A stretch of DNA of 48,641 nucleotides from Halomonas eurihalina. Lineage in GTDB: Bacteria; Pseudomonadota; Gammaproteobacteria; Pseudomonadales; Halomonadaceae. The stretch lies in contig NZ_VTPU01000021.1 in the NCBI RefSeq assembly GCF_008274785.1, forward strand, positions 1 to 48,641. The letters are read 5' to 3'. A model generated the notes under the pieces. It was not told where the DNA came from, made no database searches, and saw nothing but the letters and a program-made list of their open reading frames with translations. Shown here one piece after another: positions 34,244 to 44,553 of this stretch. Position numbers and translations under genes: made by a program. Every line of letters begins with the position of its first letter. The first letter of the stretch is position 1.

Positions 34244-35379
34244 GCACTGGCCTCCTGCGATGGCTGGCTGGACATCTGGCGACGCAGTACCAGGCGGCGG
34301 CTGGCGGTGCTGTCGCGGTCGACATAGCCCTGGCGCAGGTGGCGCACGCCGCCGGCGAGCTGGTAGGCACGACGTCCGTGCAGCAGGCGATAGTTGTCCA
34401 TGATCAGCATCTGGCCGGGATCGAGCTTGAGGTGAACGGTCAGCTCGTCTGAGGTGATCAGGCGATAGAAGGTGCGTCGCGCAGCGTAGTAGCGCTCGAG
34501 CGCATCGGCGGACAGGGCGCCGACACGCTCGGTGCGGTTGTTGAAGCGCACACGGGACAGGCGGCCTTGGCTGTCAAGCTCGATCAAGGGGCCTTCGCCT
34601 TCCAGGCAAGTGGTGTCGTCGTGGTAGCGAAAGCCCGGGGCGACGCGGGTCAGGCAGTCGAAGGCCTCGGGGTCGCGGGCCTTGAGCGTCAGCGCGGCCT
34701 GGTAGCCGTCGACCAGGGTGTTGTCGCCGCCATCGGCGGCATTGGTCAGGCAGTGCAGCCAGATGTAGCCGGGGATGGGGTCGCGATAGGGATTGTCGGT
34801 GTGCGGCTCGAGTCCGCGCTGGGTCATGGTCAGGTCATAGGCATTGGCCACCGACTTGACGTCGGCGATGCCACCCCAGTTGGTGCGACGCAGGGGGCCG
34901 ATGCGGTCGATCAGCGCCTGCATGCCGTCTTCCTCGGTGGGCACGCCAGAGACCAGCACGAAGCCGAAGTGATGCAGGTTCTCGAGCATGTCGAGCAGGG
35001 CGGCATCGTCCTGGCGGGCGGCCGTGAAATCCGCCCTGGGTGGCTCGGCCAGGCTGGCATCCCAGAGGCGGCGGCCAGGCACGCTGGAGTCGATTTCGGC
35101 GCCGGCCTCGATCAGTTCGGCGAGCGGAAAGTCGGTGACGTGGCCGTCGCTGAAACGCAGCGCTACCCGCTCGCCGTTCAGTTCGGCGCTTTCCAGGGTC
35201 AGGTCGAGTGGCAGCTCGGCTGCCTCGATCAGGCGCTGGCCGGTGCGAGGGTCCAGAGTGTCGGGATCGGGCGCTCGCTCGCGCAGCCAGAGGGCGGCGA
35301 ATTCGCGGGTCAGGCCCTGGGTTTCGAGGTTCAGGCGCTGTCCGGCCGAGGACAGCCACAGCTTGCCGCTTGCGGTCAT
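34240..35379 (-). CDS. 2-oxoglutarate dioxygenase, TmpA / gamma-butyrobetaine hydroxylase-like
   Basis: Iron and 2-oxoglutarate dependent hydroxylase of 379 residues. Iron ligands H193 and D195 (EPHTDNPYRDP) and H334 (LLHGRRAYQ) are present, with the 2-oxoglutarate arginine just after. The N-terminal domain (1-95) has the fold sequence of gamma-butyrobetaine hydroxylases, but the usual zinc cysteines are absent: the segment reads WLRERAPDPDTLDPRTGQR. GGAG precedes ATG 35379. It leads the operon and overlaps the HD-oxygenase gene, which points to TmpA-type hydroxylation of a trimethylammonio phosphonate; carnitine synthesis from gamma-butyrobetaine is the main alternative. Confidence 0.75.
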   Translation of the reverse strand: MTASGKLWLSSAGQRLNLETQGLTREFAALWLRERAPDPDTLDPRTGQRLIEAAELPLDLTLESAELNGERVALRFSDGHVTDFPLAELIEAGAEIDSSVPGRRLWDASLAEPPRADFTAARQDDAALLDMLENLHHFGFVLVSGVPTEEDGMQALIDRIGPLRRTNWGGIADVKSVANAYDLTMTQRGLEPHTDNPYRDPIPGYIWLHCLTNAADGGDNTLVDGYQAALTLKARDPEAFDCLTRVAPGFRYHDDTTCLEGEGPLIELDSQGRLSRVRFNNRTERVGALSADALERYYAARRTFYRLITSDELTVHLKLDPGQMLIMDNYRLLHGRRAYQLAGGVRHLRQGYVDRDSTASRRLVLRRQMSSQPSQEASA

Positions 35380-35517
35380 GACGATCTATCTCCGGGTATT
35401 GCGTGGACCGTGACGAAGTGTCGCCACCGGCGCCGATGCGCGACTGGCTTTACCCTAACGCCGCTGCGCCGCTAGTATTTGCATAAATTCGCCTTTTATT
35501 TGATTTTTTTGGCCATC
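35380..35517. promoter_or_regulatory. Divergent promoter region, oxygenase operon and GlxA-type regulator
   Basis: A 138-base gap. For the regulator, TTTACC (35449-35454) and TAGTAT (35473-35478) make a plausible promoter at 18-base spacing. The right part is A+T-rich (CATAAATTC, then ATTTGATTTTTTTGG). No clear inverted repeat operator was found, and no promoter could be fixed for the minus-strand operon. Confidence 0.4.
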
Positions 35518-36516
35518 ATGAGTGAGTTTGCCGATACCTGGCCCTATCCGCGGCCGGATTCACCGCCCTTGCTGGCGCCCGAACAGGCCGAGTACACCCT
35601 CGATGTCTGGCTGGTTCCCAAGTTCTCGATGCTGAGCCTGTTCTGCCTGCTGGAGCCGCTGCGCGTGGCCAACCGATTCGGCCGGGACCTGTTTGCCTGG
35701 CGACTCTTGTCCGCCGATGGCGAAGGGCTGGTGGCCAGCAACGGCGTGCGGATCGATGTGGACGGCGAGCTCGATGGCGTGGCCGATGACGCGCACCTGA
35801 TGGTGGTGTCTTCCTATGAGGCAGAGGCCACCATCCGGGGGCAGGATCTCGCCGTGCTGCGGCGGGTGGCGGCGCACGGTGGCTGGTTGGGTGGGCTGGA
35901 CACGGCACCCTTCATCCTGGCACGGGCGGGCGTGCTGGAAGGGCATCGGGTGGCGATGCACTGGGAAAGCGTGCCGGCGTTTCGCCGCGAGTTCCCGCAT
36001 CTCAGGGTCAGCCCGGCGCGTTTCGAGCTGGATGCGTCGCGGCTGACCGGGTCGGGCGGTTCGGCGAGCATCGACATGATGCTGGCCTGGATGGAGCGGC
36101 TCTATGGTCCGGCGCTGGCCAATGCGGTGGGCCGTCAACTGGTACACCAGCGCGGCAATGACGATCCCTCGCCGAGCCGGGACGAGCGCTATGCGCACTT
36201 GCCGCGCAGCGTGCTGCGGGCCCTGGCGGTGATGGAGGCGAATCTGGCCCAGGCGCTGCCCATTCCCGAGATCTGTCGGCTGGTGGGACAGTCGCAGCGT
36301 CAATTGACGCGCCGTTTCATGGCGCATTTCGGCGAGACGCCCAAACAGTGCTATCTGGGCATGCGGCTGGATCAGGCTCAGCGCCTGCTTGCCGCCAGCC
36401 GCTGCCGGGTCACCGAGGCGGCGCTGGCCACCGGCTTCGCGCACCTGGCGCACTTTTCCCGGGCCTACCGGGCGCGCTTCGGGGAGGCGCCCAGCGTGAC
36501 CGCCGAACGGGGCTGA
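35518..36516 (+). CDS. GATase1-like AraC regulator (GlxA/GbdR/ArgR group)
   Basis: A 332-residue regulator with an N-terminal DJ-1/PfpI-like domain (about 20-200: YTLDVWLVPKFSMLSLFCLL, GGWLGGLDTAPFILARAG) and a C-terminal AraC domain (about 225-330) with ALPIPEICRLVGQSQRQLTR and CRVTEAALATGFAHLAHFSR. Pseudomonas members of this group sense quaternary amines or arginine (GbdR, CdhR, SouR, ArgR). ATG 35518 is used although its ribosome site is poor; a TTG at 35479 would add 13 hydrophobic residues. It is divergent from the ten-gene operon and is its likely activator. Confidence 0.85.
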   Translation: MSEFADTWPYPRPDSPPLLAPEQAEYTLDVWLVPKFSMLSLFCLLEPLRVANRFGRDLFAWRLLSADGEGLVASNGVRIDVDGELDGVADDAHLMVVSSYEAEATIRGQDLAVLRRVAAHGGWLGGLDTAPFILARAGVLEGHRVAMHWESVPAFRREFPHLRVSPARFELDASRLTGSGGSASIDMMLAWMERLYGPALANAVGRQLVHQRGNDDPSPSRDERYAHLPRSVLRALAVMEANLAQALPIPEICRLVGQSQRQLTRRFMAHFGETPKQCYLGMRLDQAQRLLAASRCRVTEAALATGFAHLAHFSRAYRARFGEAPSVTAERG

Positions 36517-36561
36517 CGATTGACGAGCCGTTTGGGGCTGGCGTCGAACAAGCCTGCTCTA

Positions 36562-36609
36562 TTCACCGGGTCGTGAGAGATGCGCCAGGCGTCTCAGGCG
36601 TGTGGTGAA
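36562..36609. terminator. Possible two-way terminator structure
   Basis: TTCACC (36562-36567) and GGTGAA (36604-36609) enclose TGAGA...CGCC and GGCG-TCTCA, which can also pair. The structure lies between the convergent regulator and MFS genes. No long T run is present. Confidence 0.4.
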
Positions 36610-36630
36610 CCCCGGTTCTGCCCGTGAGGG

Positions 36631-37821
36631 TCATGGTGCGGCTACCCGGATGCCGGAAAGATGGTGGATGGCCAGCATGAGCGCCATGAGAAGTGCGGCA
36701 GCCATGAAGGGTGCGGTGGTGTGCAGTTGATATAGTGGCGCGGCAATCAAGGGGCCGACGATGAAGCCTACCGCCGGTGTGGCAGAAATTAGCCCGGTTG
36801 CCTTGGCCTGCTGCCGGGCACTCCCGGTCGCGGTTGCCGTGGCGGCGGCTGCCGGATAGCTCAATCCCATGCCGAGACCGATCAGCGCCATGGCAAGATG
36901 TACACTGGTCATGCTAGTGGCGAATGCCAGCAAGGCGTAGCCCAGCACCAGGGCTGGTAGCCCGAGCATCAGCATACGACCGGCCCCCCAGTGACTGCGC
37001 TGGACGAAACCGAATTGGACTGCGACCGAGACCAGGGCCAGCGTCATGAGGACGAAGCCGACCCGCTGGGCAGCATGCGAGGCCGAGAGTCCCCATACAT
37101 CGATGAAGAAGAACCCTAGGGTCTGGTGAATCATGGCCATTGCCGAAAACAGGGAAGCCGCCACGATCAGATAGCACCAGGATGCCCAGGAGAGCCGCTC
37201 GCCGGTGGTATCGTGGTCGGTATGTTGTTCAGGCTGCCTGGGCAGGGTGCGATCGTCGGGCAGGTTACGCCATAGCCAGCCCAGTGCTAGAAAGGTCAGC
37301 AGCGCGACGGCATACAGGGGGACCAGCAGGCCAAGGGCTGCCAGCAAACCGCCGAAGGCCGGTCCCACGACCTGCCCCAGGCTGTTGGCCGAAGTGGTCC
37401 GACTGATCGCGGCCAGGCGCCTGTCGGGCGTCGTCAAGGCGATGGCATAGCCAAGTACGGCGGGCGGCGTGGCGGACATGACCGAGGATTGCAGCATGCG
37501 GCTGGCGAGGAGTGCGGCAAACAGCGGCAACCCGGCCAGGAACCCTCGCATGCCGAGTGAGAAGACGGTCGTGAACAGCAAGGTACCCAGTGTGTAGCCG
37601 GCTAGCCCGACAAGAATGATGCGGCGCCGGCCGAAGCGCAGGCTCACCCGTCCCCAGATGGTCGTCCCCAGGGCATAGATCAGCGCGGAAGAGGAAATGA
37701 TGATGGCCACCTGGAATTCGCTTAGTGCGACCTCGCGGCCGAGCGGAGGCAGCAGCGTCATCACGACACCCTGGCCGGTGGCGGTGGCGAGTAAAGCGGT
37801 AAACAGTAACCAGAGAGTCAT
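36631..37821 (-). CDS. MFS transporter
   Basis: A 396-residue carrier with twelve predicted helices. The loop between helices 2 and 3 carries the MFS signature as GRVSLRFGRRRIILVG. A polar loop (RNLPDDRTLPRQPEQHTDHDTTGERLS) divides the two halves. ATG 37821 has no strong ribosome site. Substrate is unknown. It lies 122 bases beyond the thiolase stop on the same strand but behind a terminator, so it is probably a separate unit. Uptake of an acid for the neighbouring beta-oxidation genes, or drug efflux, are both possible. Confidence 0.82.
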   Translation of the reverse strand: MTLWLLFTALLATATGQGVVMTLLPPLGREVALSEFQVAIIISSSALIYALGTTIWGRVSLRFGRRRIILVGLAGYTLGTLLFTTVFSLGMRGFLAGLPLFAALLASRMLQSSVMSATPPAVLGYAIALTTPDRRLAAISRTTSANSLGQVVGPAFGGLLAALGLLVPLYAVALLTFLALGWLWRNLPDDRTLPRQPEQHTDHDTTGERLSWASWCYLIVAASLFSAMAMIHQTLGFFFIDVWGLSASHAAQRVGFVLMTLALVSVAVQFGFVQRSHWGAGRMLMLGLPALVLGYALLAFATSMTSVHLAMALIGLGMGLSYPAAAATATATGSARQQAKATGLISATPAVGFIVGPLIAAPLYQLHTTAPFMAAALLMALMLAIHHLSGIRVAAP

Positions 37822-37863
37822 CCAGGATTACTCCAGCAAAGCGAGAGGCGCCTCGGTAACCAG

Positions 37864-37893
37864 AAAAAAGGGTTGTACCTGTTGGCACAACCC
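37864..37893 (-). terminator. Rho-independent terminator after the thiolase gene
   Basis: On the minus strand GGGTTGT and ACAACCC form a 7-bp stem with a 10-base loop, followed by TTTTTT. It closes the fused beta-oxidation enzyme and thiolase unit. Confidence 0.85.
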
Positions 37894-37943
37894 ACAAAGC
37901 CCGTCAGGGCCGAGAGAGACGTTACGAGTGTGGCCGGCTGTCT

Positions 37944-39128
37944 TCAGGCGATCTCGAACAGGGCGGCCATGCCCATGCCACCGCCGATGCACATTGTCGT
38001 CACTACATGGCGAGCGCCACGGCGCTTGCCTTCGAGCAGGGCATGGCCAACCATTCTAGCGCCACTCATGCCATAGGGGTGGCCGATGGAGATGGCGCCA
38101 CCATCGACGTTGAGCTTGTCGTTGTCGATCCCCAGTCGGTCGCGGCAATAGAGCACCTGCACGGCGAAAGCCTCATTGAGTTCCCACAGGTCGATATCAT
38201 CGATCGACAGGCCGTGTCGTTTGAGCAACTTGGGGACGGCAAAGACCGGCCCGATGCCCATCTCGTCCGGCTCACAGCCGGCGACCACCATGCCGCGATA
38301 AATCCCCAGAGGGGAGAGACCGCGCTGCTCGGCCAACTGGCGGTCCATGACCACACAGGCCGAGGCACCGTCGGAAAGCTGGCTGGCATTTCCGGCACTG
38401 ATCACGCCCTGCTCGTGCATGACGGGCGGGAGGCTGGCCAAACCCTCCAGCGTGGTCTGAGGGCGATTGCACTCGTCCTGGTCCAGTGTCACGTCGCGGT
38501 AGGAGACCGCTTGCGTCTCCTTGTCGACGACTGCCTGGGTGACCTCGATCGGTACGATTTCCTCGGCGTATCGCCCGGCTTGCTGGGCGGCGGCAGTGCG
38601 TTGCTGACTCTGCAACGCGTAGTGATCCTGCGCGTCCCGCGTGATGCCGTAGCGCTTGGCGACGACTTCAGCGGTTTCGATCATGGAGTAGTAGATCGCC
38701 GGATGGGCGGCCTTGAGCGTATCGTCCTGGGTGCGAAAGCGATTGAAATGCTCATTCTGCACCAGGCTGATGGACTCGATGCCGCCTGCGACCATGATCG
38801 GCACGTTGTCGACGACGATGCGCTGTGCCGCCAGGGAGATGGCCTGCAGGCCCGATGAGCAGAAGCGATTGATGGTGGCGCCGGCAGTGGTGACCGGCAG
38901 GCCGGCGGCCAATGCTGCCTGGCGGGCGATATTGCCACCGGTCGCCCCCTCGGGGAGGCCGCAGCCCAGGATGACGTCTTCGATCTCGTGCGGGTCGATG
39001 CCGGCGCGTTCGACGGCATGACGTATGGCATGTCCGCCGAGCTGGGCACCATGGGTGTTGTTGAGCGACCCCCGGTATGCCTTGCCGATGGGGGGGCGTG
39101 CGGTAGAGACGATAACGGCCTCTTTCAT
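37944..39128 (-). CDS. Acyl-CoA thiolase (PimB/FadA type)
   Basis: Cleaves 3-ketoacyl-CoA in beta-oxidation. The protein has 394 residues, with nucleophile C90 in [11 protein letters not shown]350 in [14 protein letters not shown] and C380 in TMCIGGGMG, the complete thiolase set. AAGGAG precedes ATG 39128. It follows the fused hydratase/dehydrogenase by 51 bases. In the Rhodopseudomonas pim operon a thiolase (PimB) and a fused enzyme (PimF) accompany the PimCD dehydrogenase, and the same combination is seen here, suggesting dicarboxylic or medium-chain acyl-CoA. Confidence 0.88.
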   Translation of the reverse strand: MKEAVIVSTARPPIGKAYRGSLNNTHGAQLGGHAIRHAVERAGIDPHEIEDVILGCGLPEGATGGNIARQAALAAGLPVTTAGATINRFCSSGLQAISLAAQRIVVDNVPIMVAGGIESISLVQNEHFNRFRTQDDTLKAAHPAIYYSMIETAEVVAKRYGITRDAQDHYALQSQQRTAAAQQAGRYAEEIVPIEVTQAVVDKETQAVSYRDVTLDQDECNRPQTTLEGLASLPPVMHEQGVISAGNASQLSDGASACVVMDRQLAEQRGLSPLGIYRGMVVAGCEPDEMGIGPVFAVPKLLKRHGLSIDDIDLWELNEAFAVQVLYCRDRLGIDNDKLNVDGGAISIGHPYGMSGARMVGHALLEGKRRGARHVVTTMCIGGGMGMAALFEIA

Positions 39129-39179
39129 CTTTGAACTCCTTGTTGGCGACGGCTGGTGAGAGGCGTGGTCGAGGGCGAC

Positions 39180-41273
<2,094 letters not shown>

Positions 41274-41633
41274 GGTGATCTCAAGCCCCTCTCTGGACGA
41301 ATGACGATTGGCACCCAGGTTCTACAGGTCGATAGGCAGGGTCGCTGGGCCATCTTACGATACGCATGGTAAATTGCAAAACTTGATTTCGCATAGCGGT
41401 TCCGTGGTTTGAAAATGCATGGTTACAGCCAGGTCGCCGGCTAGCTCAGAGGGGCGTCGAGGGCGTTGTCAGGCACTCCCGCTGAGTGAGTAATGAAATA
41501 TTTGAGCGCTATTGACTTTTGTTGTTTCGCTCTGCGAATGTATATTTCATTAAATCGCTCTGCAAGCCGCTGCCGCCTGACTGCCTTCTGTGCCTGGCAC
41601 AGCTACCGCGGGACGGCATGAAGGGAAAATGAG
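41274..41633. promoter_or_regulatory. Divergent control region of the beta-oxidation locus
   Basis: No gene is seen in these 360 bases. TGCAAAACTTGATTTCGCA (41375-41393) is an imperfect palindrome (TGCAAAA-N5-TTTCGCA) and recurs with two changes before the PimC-like gene. Nearer the plus-strand gene, TTCGC-TCT-GCGAA (41526-41538) lies inside a wider inverted repeat ATGAAATAT (41493-41501) / ATATTTCAT (41542-41550). These look like binding sites of a regulator that is not encoded in the window. Confidence 0.5.
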
Positions 41634-43436
41634 ATGAGTTCTAAGCTGATTTGTCGGCGTGACTTGGACTTCTTGCTCTATCAGGTAATGGGAGCCGATG
41701 GACTGGTATCGTTCGAGCGATTCGCCGAACACAGCCGCGAGACCTTCGACGCTACCCTCGATACGGCCGAGTCCATCGCTATCGATCACTTCGCTTCTCA
41801 CGCGGCTGAGCTGGATGAGAACGAGCCTCGCTGCGTGGACCAGCAAGTGGCCTTGATTCCTCAAGTGAAGGCGGCACTCGCTCAGTACTACGACGCCGGC
41901 TTCGGAGCGGCGACTCAGGACTACGCCCTGGGTGGAATGCAGCTTCCTCTCACGATATCGGTTGCCTGCAAGGCGATCTTCAGTGCCGCCAATGTCTCGA
42001 CATTGGCCTATGCCTCCCTCAGTGCGGCCAATGCCAATGTCATTGGCACTTTTGGGTCGGAGAGCCTGCGTCGTCTCTATCGTCAGCCACTGCTGGATGG
42101 GCGCTTCACCGGGACCATGGCGTTGACAGAACCTCAGGCCGGGTCGTCGCTTGGCGATATCGCGACCACGGCGCTACCCACGGATGACGGCCACTACCTC
42201 ATGCATGGCAGCAAGATGTTTATATCTGCCGGCGACCATGAACTCAGCGAAAACATCGTTCATCTGGTGTTGGCGCGAATCAAGGGAGCACCGGCAGGCG
42301 TAAAGGGGCTGTCGCTCTTTCTGGTACCCAAATATCTAGTCGAAAAGGATGGCGCACTCGGGGCACGTAACGATGTGGTCCTGGGCGGTTTGATCCACAA
42401 GATGGGCTATCGCGGCACGACATCCACGATCCTCAATTTTGGGGAGCGCGGTGGAGCCGTCGCCTATCTCGTTGGCGAGCCTCACCAGGGCCTGGCCTAT
42501 ATGTTTCAGATGATGAATGAGGCGCGGATAGGTGTTGGCGTAGGAGCCGTGGGGCTGGGTTATACGGCCTATCAGCATGCGCTGGACTATGCGCAGGAGC
42601 GTCATCAGGGGCGCCCCGTCGGGAACAAGGATGCCTCGTCGCCGCCGCAACCGCTGATCGCCCATAGCGATGTACGGCGCATGCTGCTGGCGGCGAAGAG
42701 TTATGTCGAGGGCGGCCTGTGCCTGTCTCTCTATGGCGCCCAGTTGGCTGATCGAAAGGCCTGGAGCGGGGAGGCCGCTGAGCGGGAGAGAGCCAGAACC
42801 TTGCTCGATCTGTTGACGCCGGTACTCAAGTCCTGGCCGTCCCGCTATTGCCTGGAAGCCAATTCACTGGCGATCCAGGTGCATGGCGGCTATGGCTATA
42901 CCCGCGATTACCCTGTGGAGCGGCTCTATCGAGACAATCGCCTAAACCCTATCCACGAAGGCACTGAAGGGATCCAGTCGCTGGATCTATTGGGCCGCAA
43001 GGTAATGATGCGTGAGGGGGAAGCCTTCGAGCTGCTCTGCGGCGAGATCGAACTCAGCATTCAGCACGCCCGCAGCTATGCACGAATGCGCGAGTTCTCC
43101 GATTCCCTGCACGCCGCTCTCGACATGCTCCGCGACACCACCAAAACGCTGTCGCGAGTGTTGCGCGCAGGCGATACGGAGCTTGCGCTTGCCAATTCGT
43201 CGCTTTACCTGGATGCCTTCGGTCATCTTGTCGTGGCATGGCTTTGGCTGCGTCAGGCCGAGGTCGCCTTGCGCGTGGAGGATACCTCCAATGATGAAGC
43301 TCGGGCCTTCTATCGAGGTAAATACATGGCCTGCCAGTATTTCTTCCGCTGGGAATTGCCCAGGATCGAACATGCCTGCCGGCTATTGAGTGCTCTGGAT
43401 ACCACCTGTCTTGAGGTGTCGGCCGACAATTTCTGA
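41634..43436 (+). CDS. Acyl-CoA dehydrogenase, long form with extra C-terminal domain
   Basis: A 600-residue flavoenzyme of the FadE5/DmdC-like class, longer than standard acyl-CoA dehydrogenases because of an additional C-terminal domain. MALTEPQAGSSLGDI is the FAD/substrate motif, VHGGYGYTRDYPVERLYRD the dimer/FAD region, and E442 in IHEGTEGIQ the catalytic base. A GGGAAAATGAG-type weak ribosome site precedes ATG 41634. It passes electrons to ETF, whose beta subunit begins at the right edge. Substrate length is not predictable from sequence. Confidence 0.87.
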   Translation: MSSKLICRRDLDFLLYQVMGADGLVSFERFAEHSRETFDATLDTAESIAIDHFASHAAELDENEPRCVDQQVALIPQVKAALAQYYDAGFGAATQDYALGGMQLPLTISVACKAIFSAANVSTLAYASLSAANANVIGTFGSESLRRLYRQPLLDGRFTGTMALTEPQAGSSLGDIATTALPTDDGHYLMHGSKMFISAGDHELSENIVHLVLARIKGAPAGVKGLSLFLVPKYLVEKDGALGARNDVVLGGLIHKMGYRGTTSTILNFGERGGAVAYLVGEPHQGLAYMFQMMNEARIGVGVGAVGLGYTAYQHALDYAQERHQGRPVGNKDASSPPQPLIAHSDVRRMLLAAKSYVEGGLCLSLYGAQLADRKAWSGEAAERERARTLLDLLTPVLKSWPSRYCLEANSLAIQVHGGYGYTRDYPVERLYRDNRLNPIHEGTEGIQSLDLLGRKVMMREGEAFELLCGEIELSIQHARSYARMREFSDSLHAALDMLRDTTKTLSRVLRAGDTELALANSSLYLDAFGHLVVAWLWLRQAEVALRVEDTSNDEARAFYRGKYMACQYFFRWELPRIEHACRLLSALDTTCLEVSADNF

Positions 43437-43497
43437 AACCTCGAACCACTCTTCTTCTGAAACCTTGACCCACCCTCCAATAGTAGGGAGCGAGCCC

Positions 43498-44493
43498 ATG
43501 AAAGCTATCGTATGCGAGCAGTTTGCACCCGTAGAGCGCCTTCAGTATCGCGATGTCGAAGAACCTGTACCGCGTAGCGGAGAAGTACGGGTGGCCATTG
43601 AAGCCATCGGAGTGAACTTTCCTGATGGCTTGCTGGTGGAGGGCAGCTATCAGGCCAAGCCTGATCTCCCTTTCACGCCGGGCGTGGAGTTCGCCGGTAC
43701 CGTGGATGCGGTGGCGTCGGACGTCACGGAATACACGGTTGGCATGCGCGTGATCGGCGTGAGCGATCACTACGATGCCTATGCAGAAAAGGTGTGTTGT
43801 TCGGTTCAACGGCTGATGGCGATGCCGAAGGACATGCCGTTTACGGATGCCGCCAGTCTGGTGCTGGCGCATGGGACGGCGCATCACGCGTTGAAGCAGC
43901 GCGGTCAATTGCAATCCGGCGAAACCCTGCTGGTGCTGGGGGCGGCAGGGGGCACCGGCCTGGCTGCGGTACAGATTGGCAAGGCCATGGGGGCCAGGGT
44001 CATCGCGGCCTGCTCCACCGATGCCAAGCTGGCGTTGGCAAAGGCCAATGGCGCCGATGAGCTGATCAATTATCAGACCCGGGAGCTGCGCGGGGAATTG
44101 AAGCGGCTCACCGATGGCAAGGGTGTCGATGTGGTTTACGACCCGGTAGGTGGCGCCCAGTTCGATACTTGTGCCCGCAGCATGGCGCCCTATGGCCGGC
44201 TGCTCGTCATCGGCTTTGCCAGCGGCGAGATACCCAAGCTTCCCGTCAACCTGGCGCTGGTCAAGGAATTCTCCGCCGTGGGTGTCTTCTGGGGCGCCTT
44301 CGTGCGTCGGGAACCAGCGACGTTCATGGCCAATATGCAGGAACTCTTCGCTTGGTACGAGCAAGGCAAGGTGCGTCTGCATATTGACCAGACATTGCCG
44401 CTGTCGCGTGCCCCGGAGGCCTTGCGTCGAGTACTCGATCGCCGGGTCAGTGGCAAGTTGGTACTGGTGCCCGACGCTGCCGAGCCGTGCTGA
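43498..44493 (+). CDS. MDR-family NADPH:quinone oxidoreductase
   Basis: A 331-residue zinc-independent medium-chain dehydrogenase/reductase. MKAIVCEQFAPVERLQYRDV at ATG 43498 is a typical beginning; the frame is open to 43390, but GGGAG lies before this ATG. The nucleotide motif is LVLGAAGGTGLAAVQIGKAMGA, and VVYDPVGGAQFD follows. No zinc cysteines are seen. The family includes quinone reductases and enoyl- or acryloyl-CoA reductases; in this locus a role in redox steps of acyl-CoA metabolism is possible. Confidence 0.82.
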   Translation: MKAIVCEQFAPVERLQYRDVEEPVPRSGEVRVAIEAIGVNFPDGLLVEGSYQAKPDLPFTPGVEFAGTVDAVASDVTEYTVGMRVIGVSDHYDAYAEKVCCSVQRLMAMPKDMPFTDAASLVLAHGTAHHALKQRGQLQSGETLLVLGAAGGTGLAAVQIGKAMGARVIAACSTDAKLALAKANGADELINYQTRELRGELKRLTDGKGVDVVYDPVGGAQFDTCARSMAPYGRLLVIGFASGEIPKLPVNLALVKEFSAVGVFWGAFVRREPATFMANMQELFAWYEQGKVRLHIDQTLPLSRAPEALRRVLDRRVSGKLVLVPDAAEPC

Positions 44494-44553
44494 CCTCCCT
44501 CTCACGTTTACGTCGGCCAGGCACATCGAAGCTGTTGGCCGTACAGGAGTCGA

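Noticed and set aside
37864..37893. Reading the AAAAAAGGGTTGT hairpin as a plus-strand feature
   Set aside because: The T run follows the stem only on the minus strand, where it ends the thiolase transcript.
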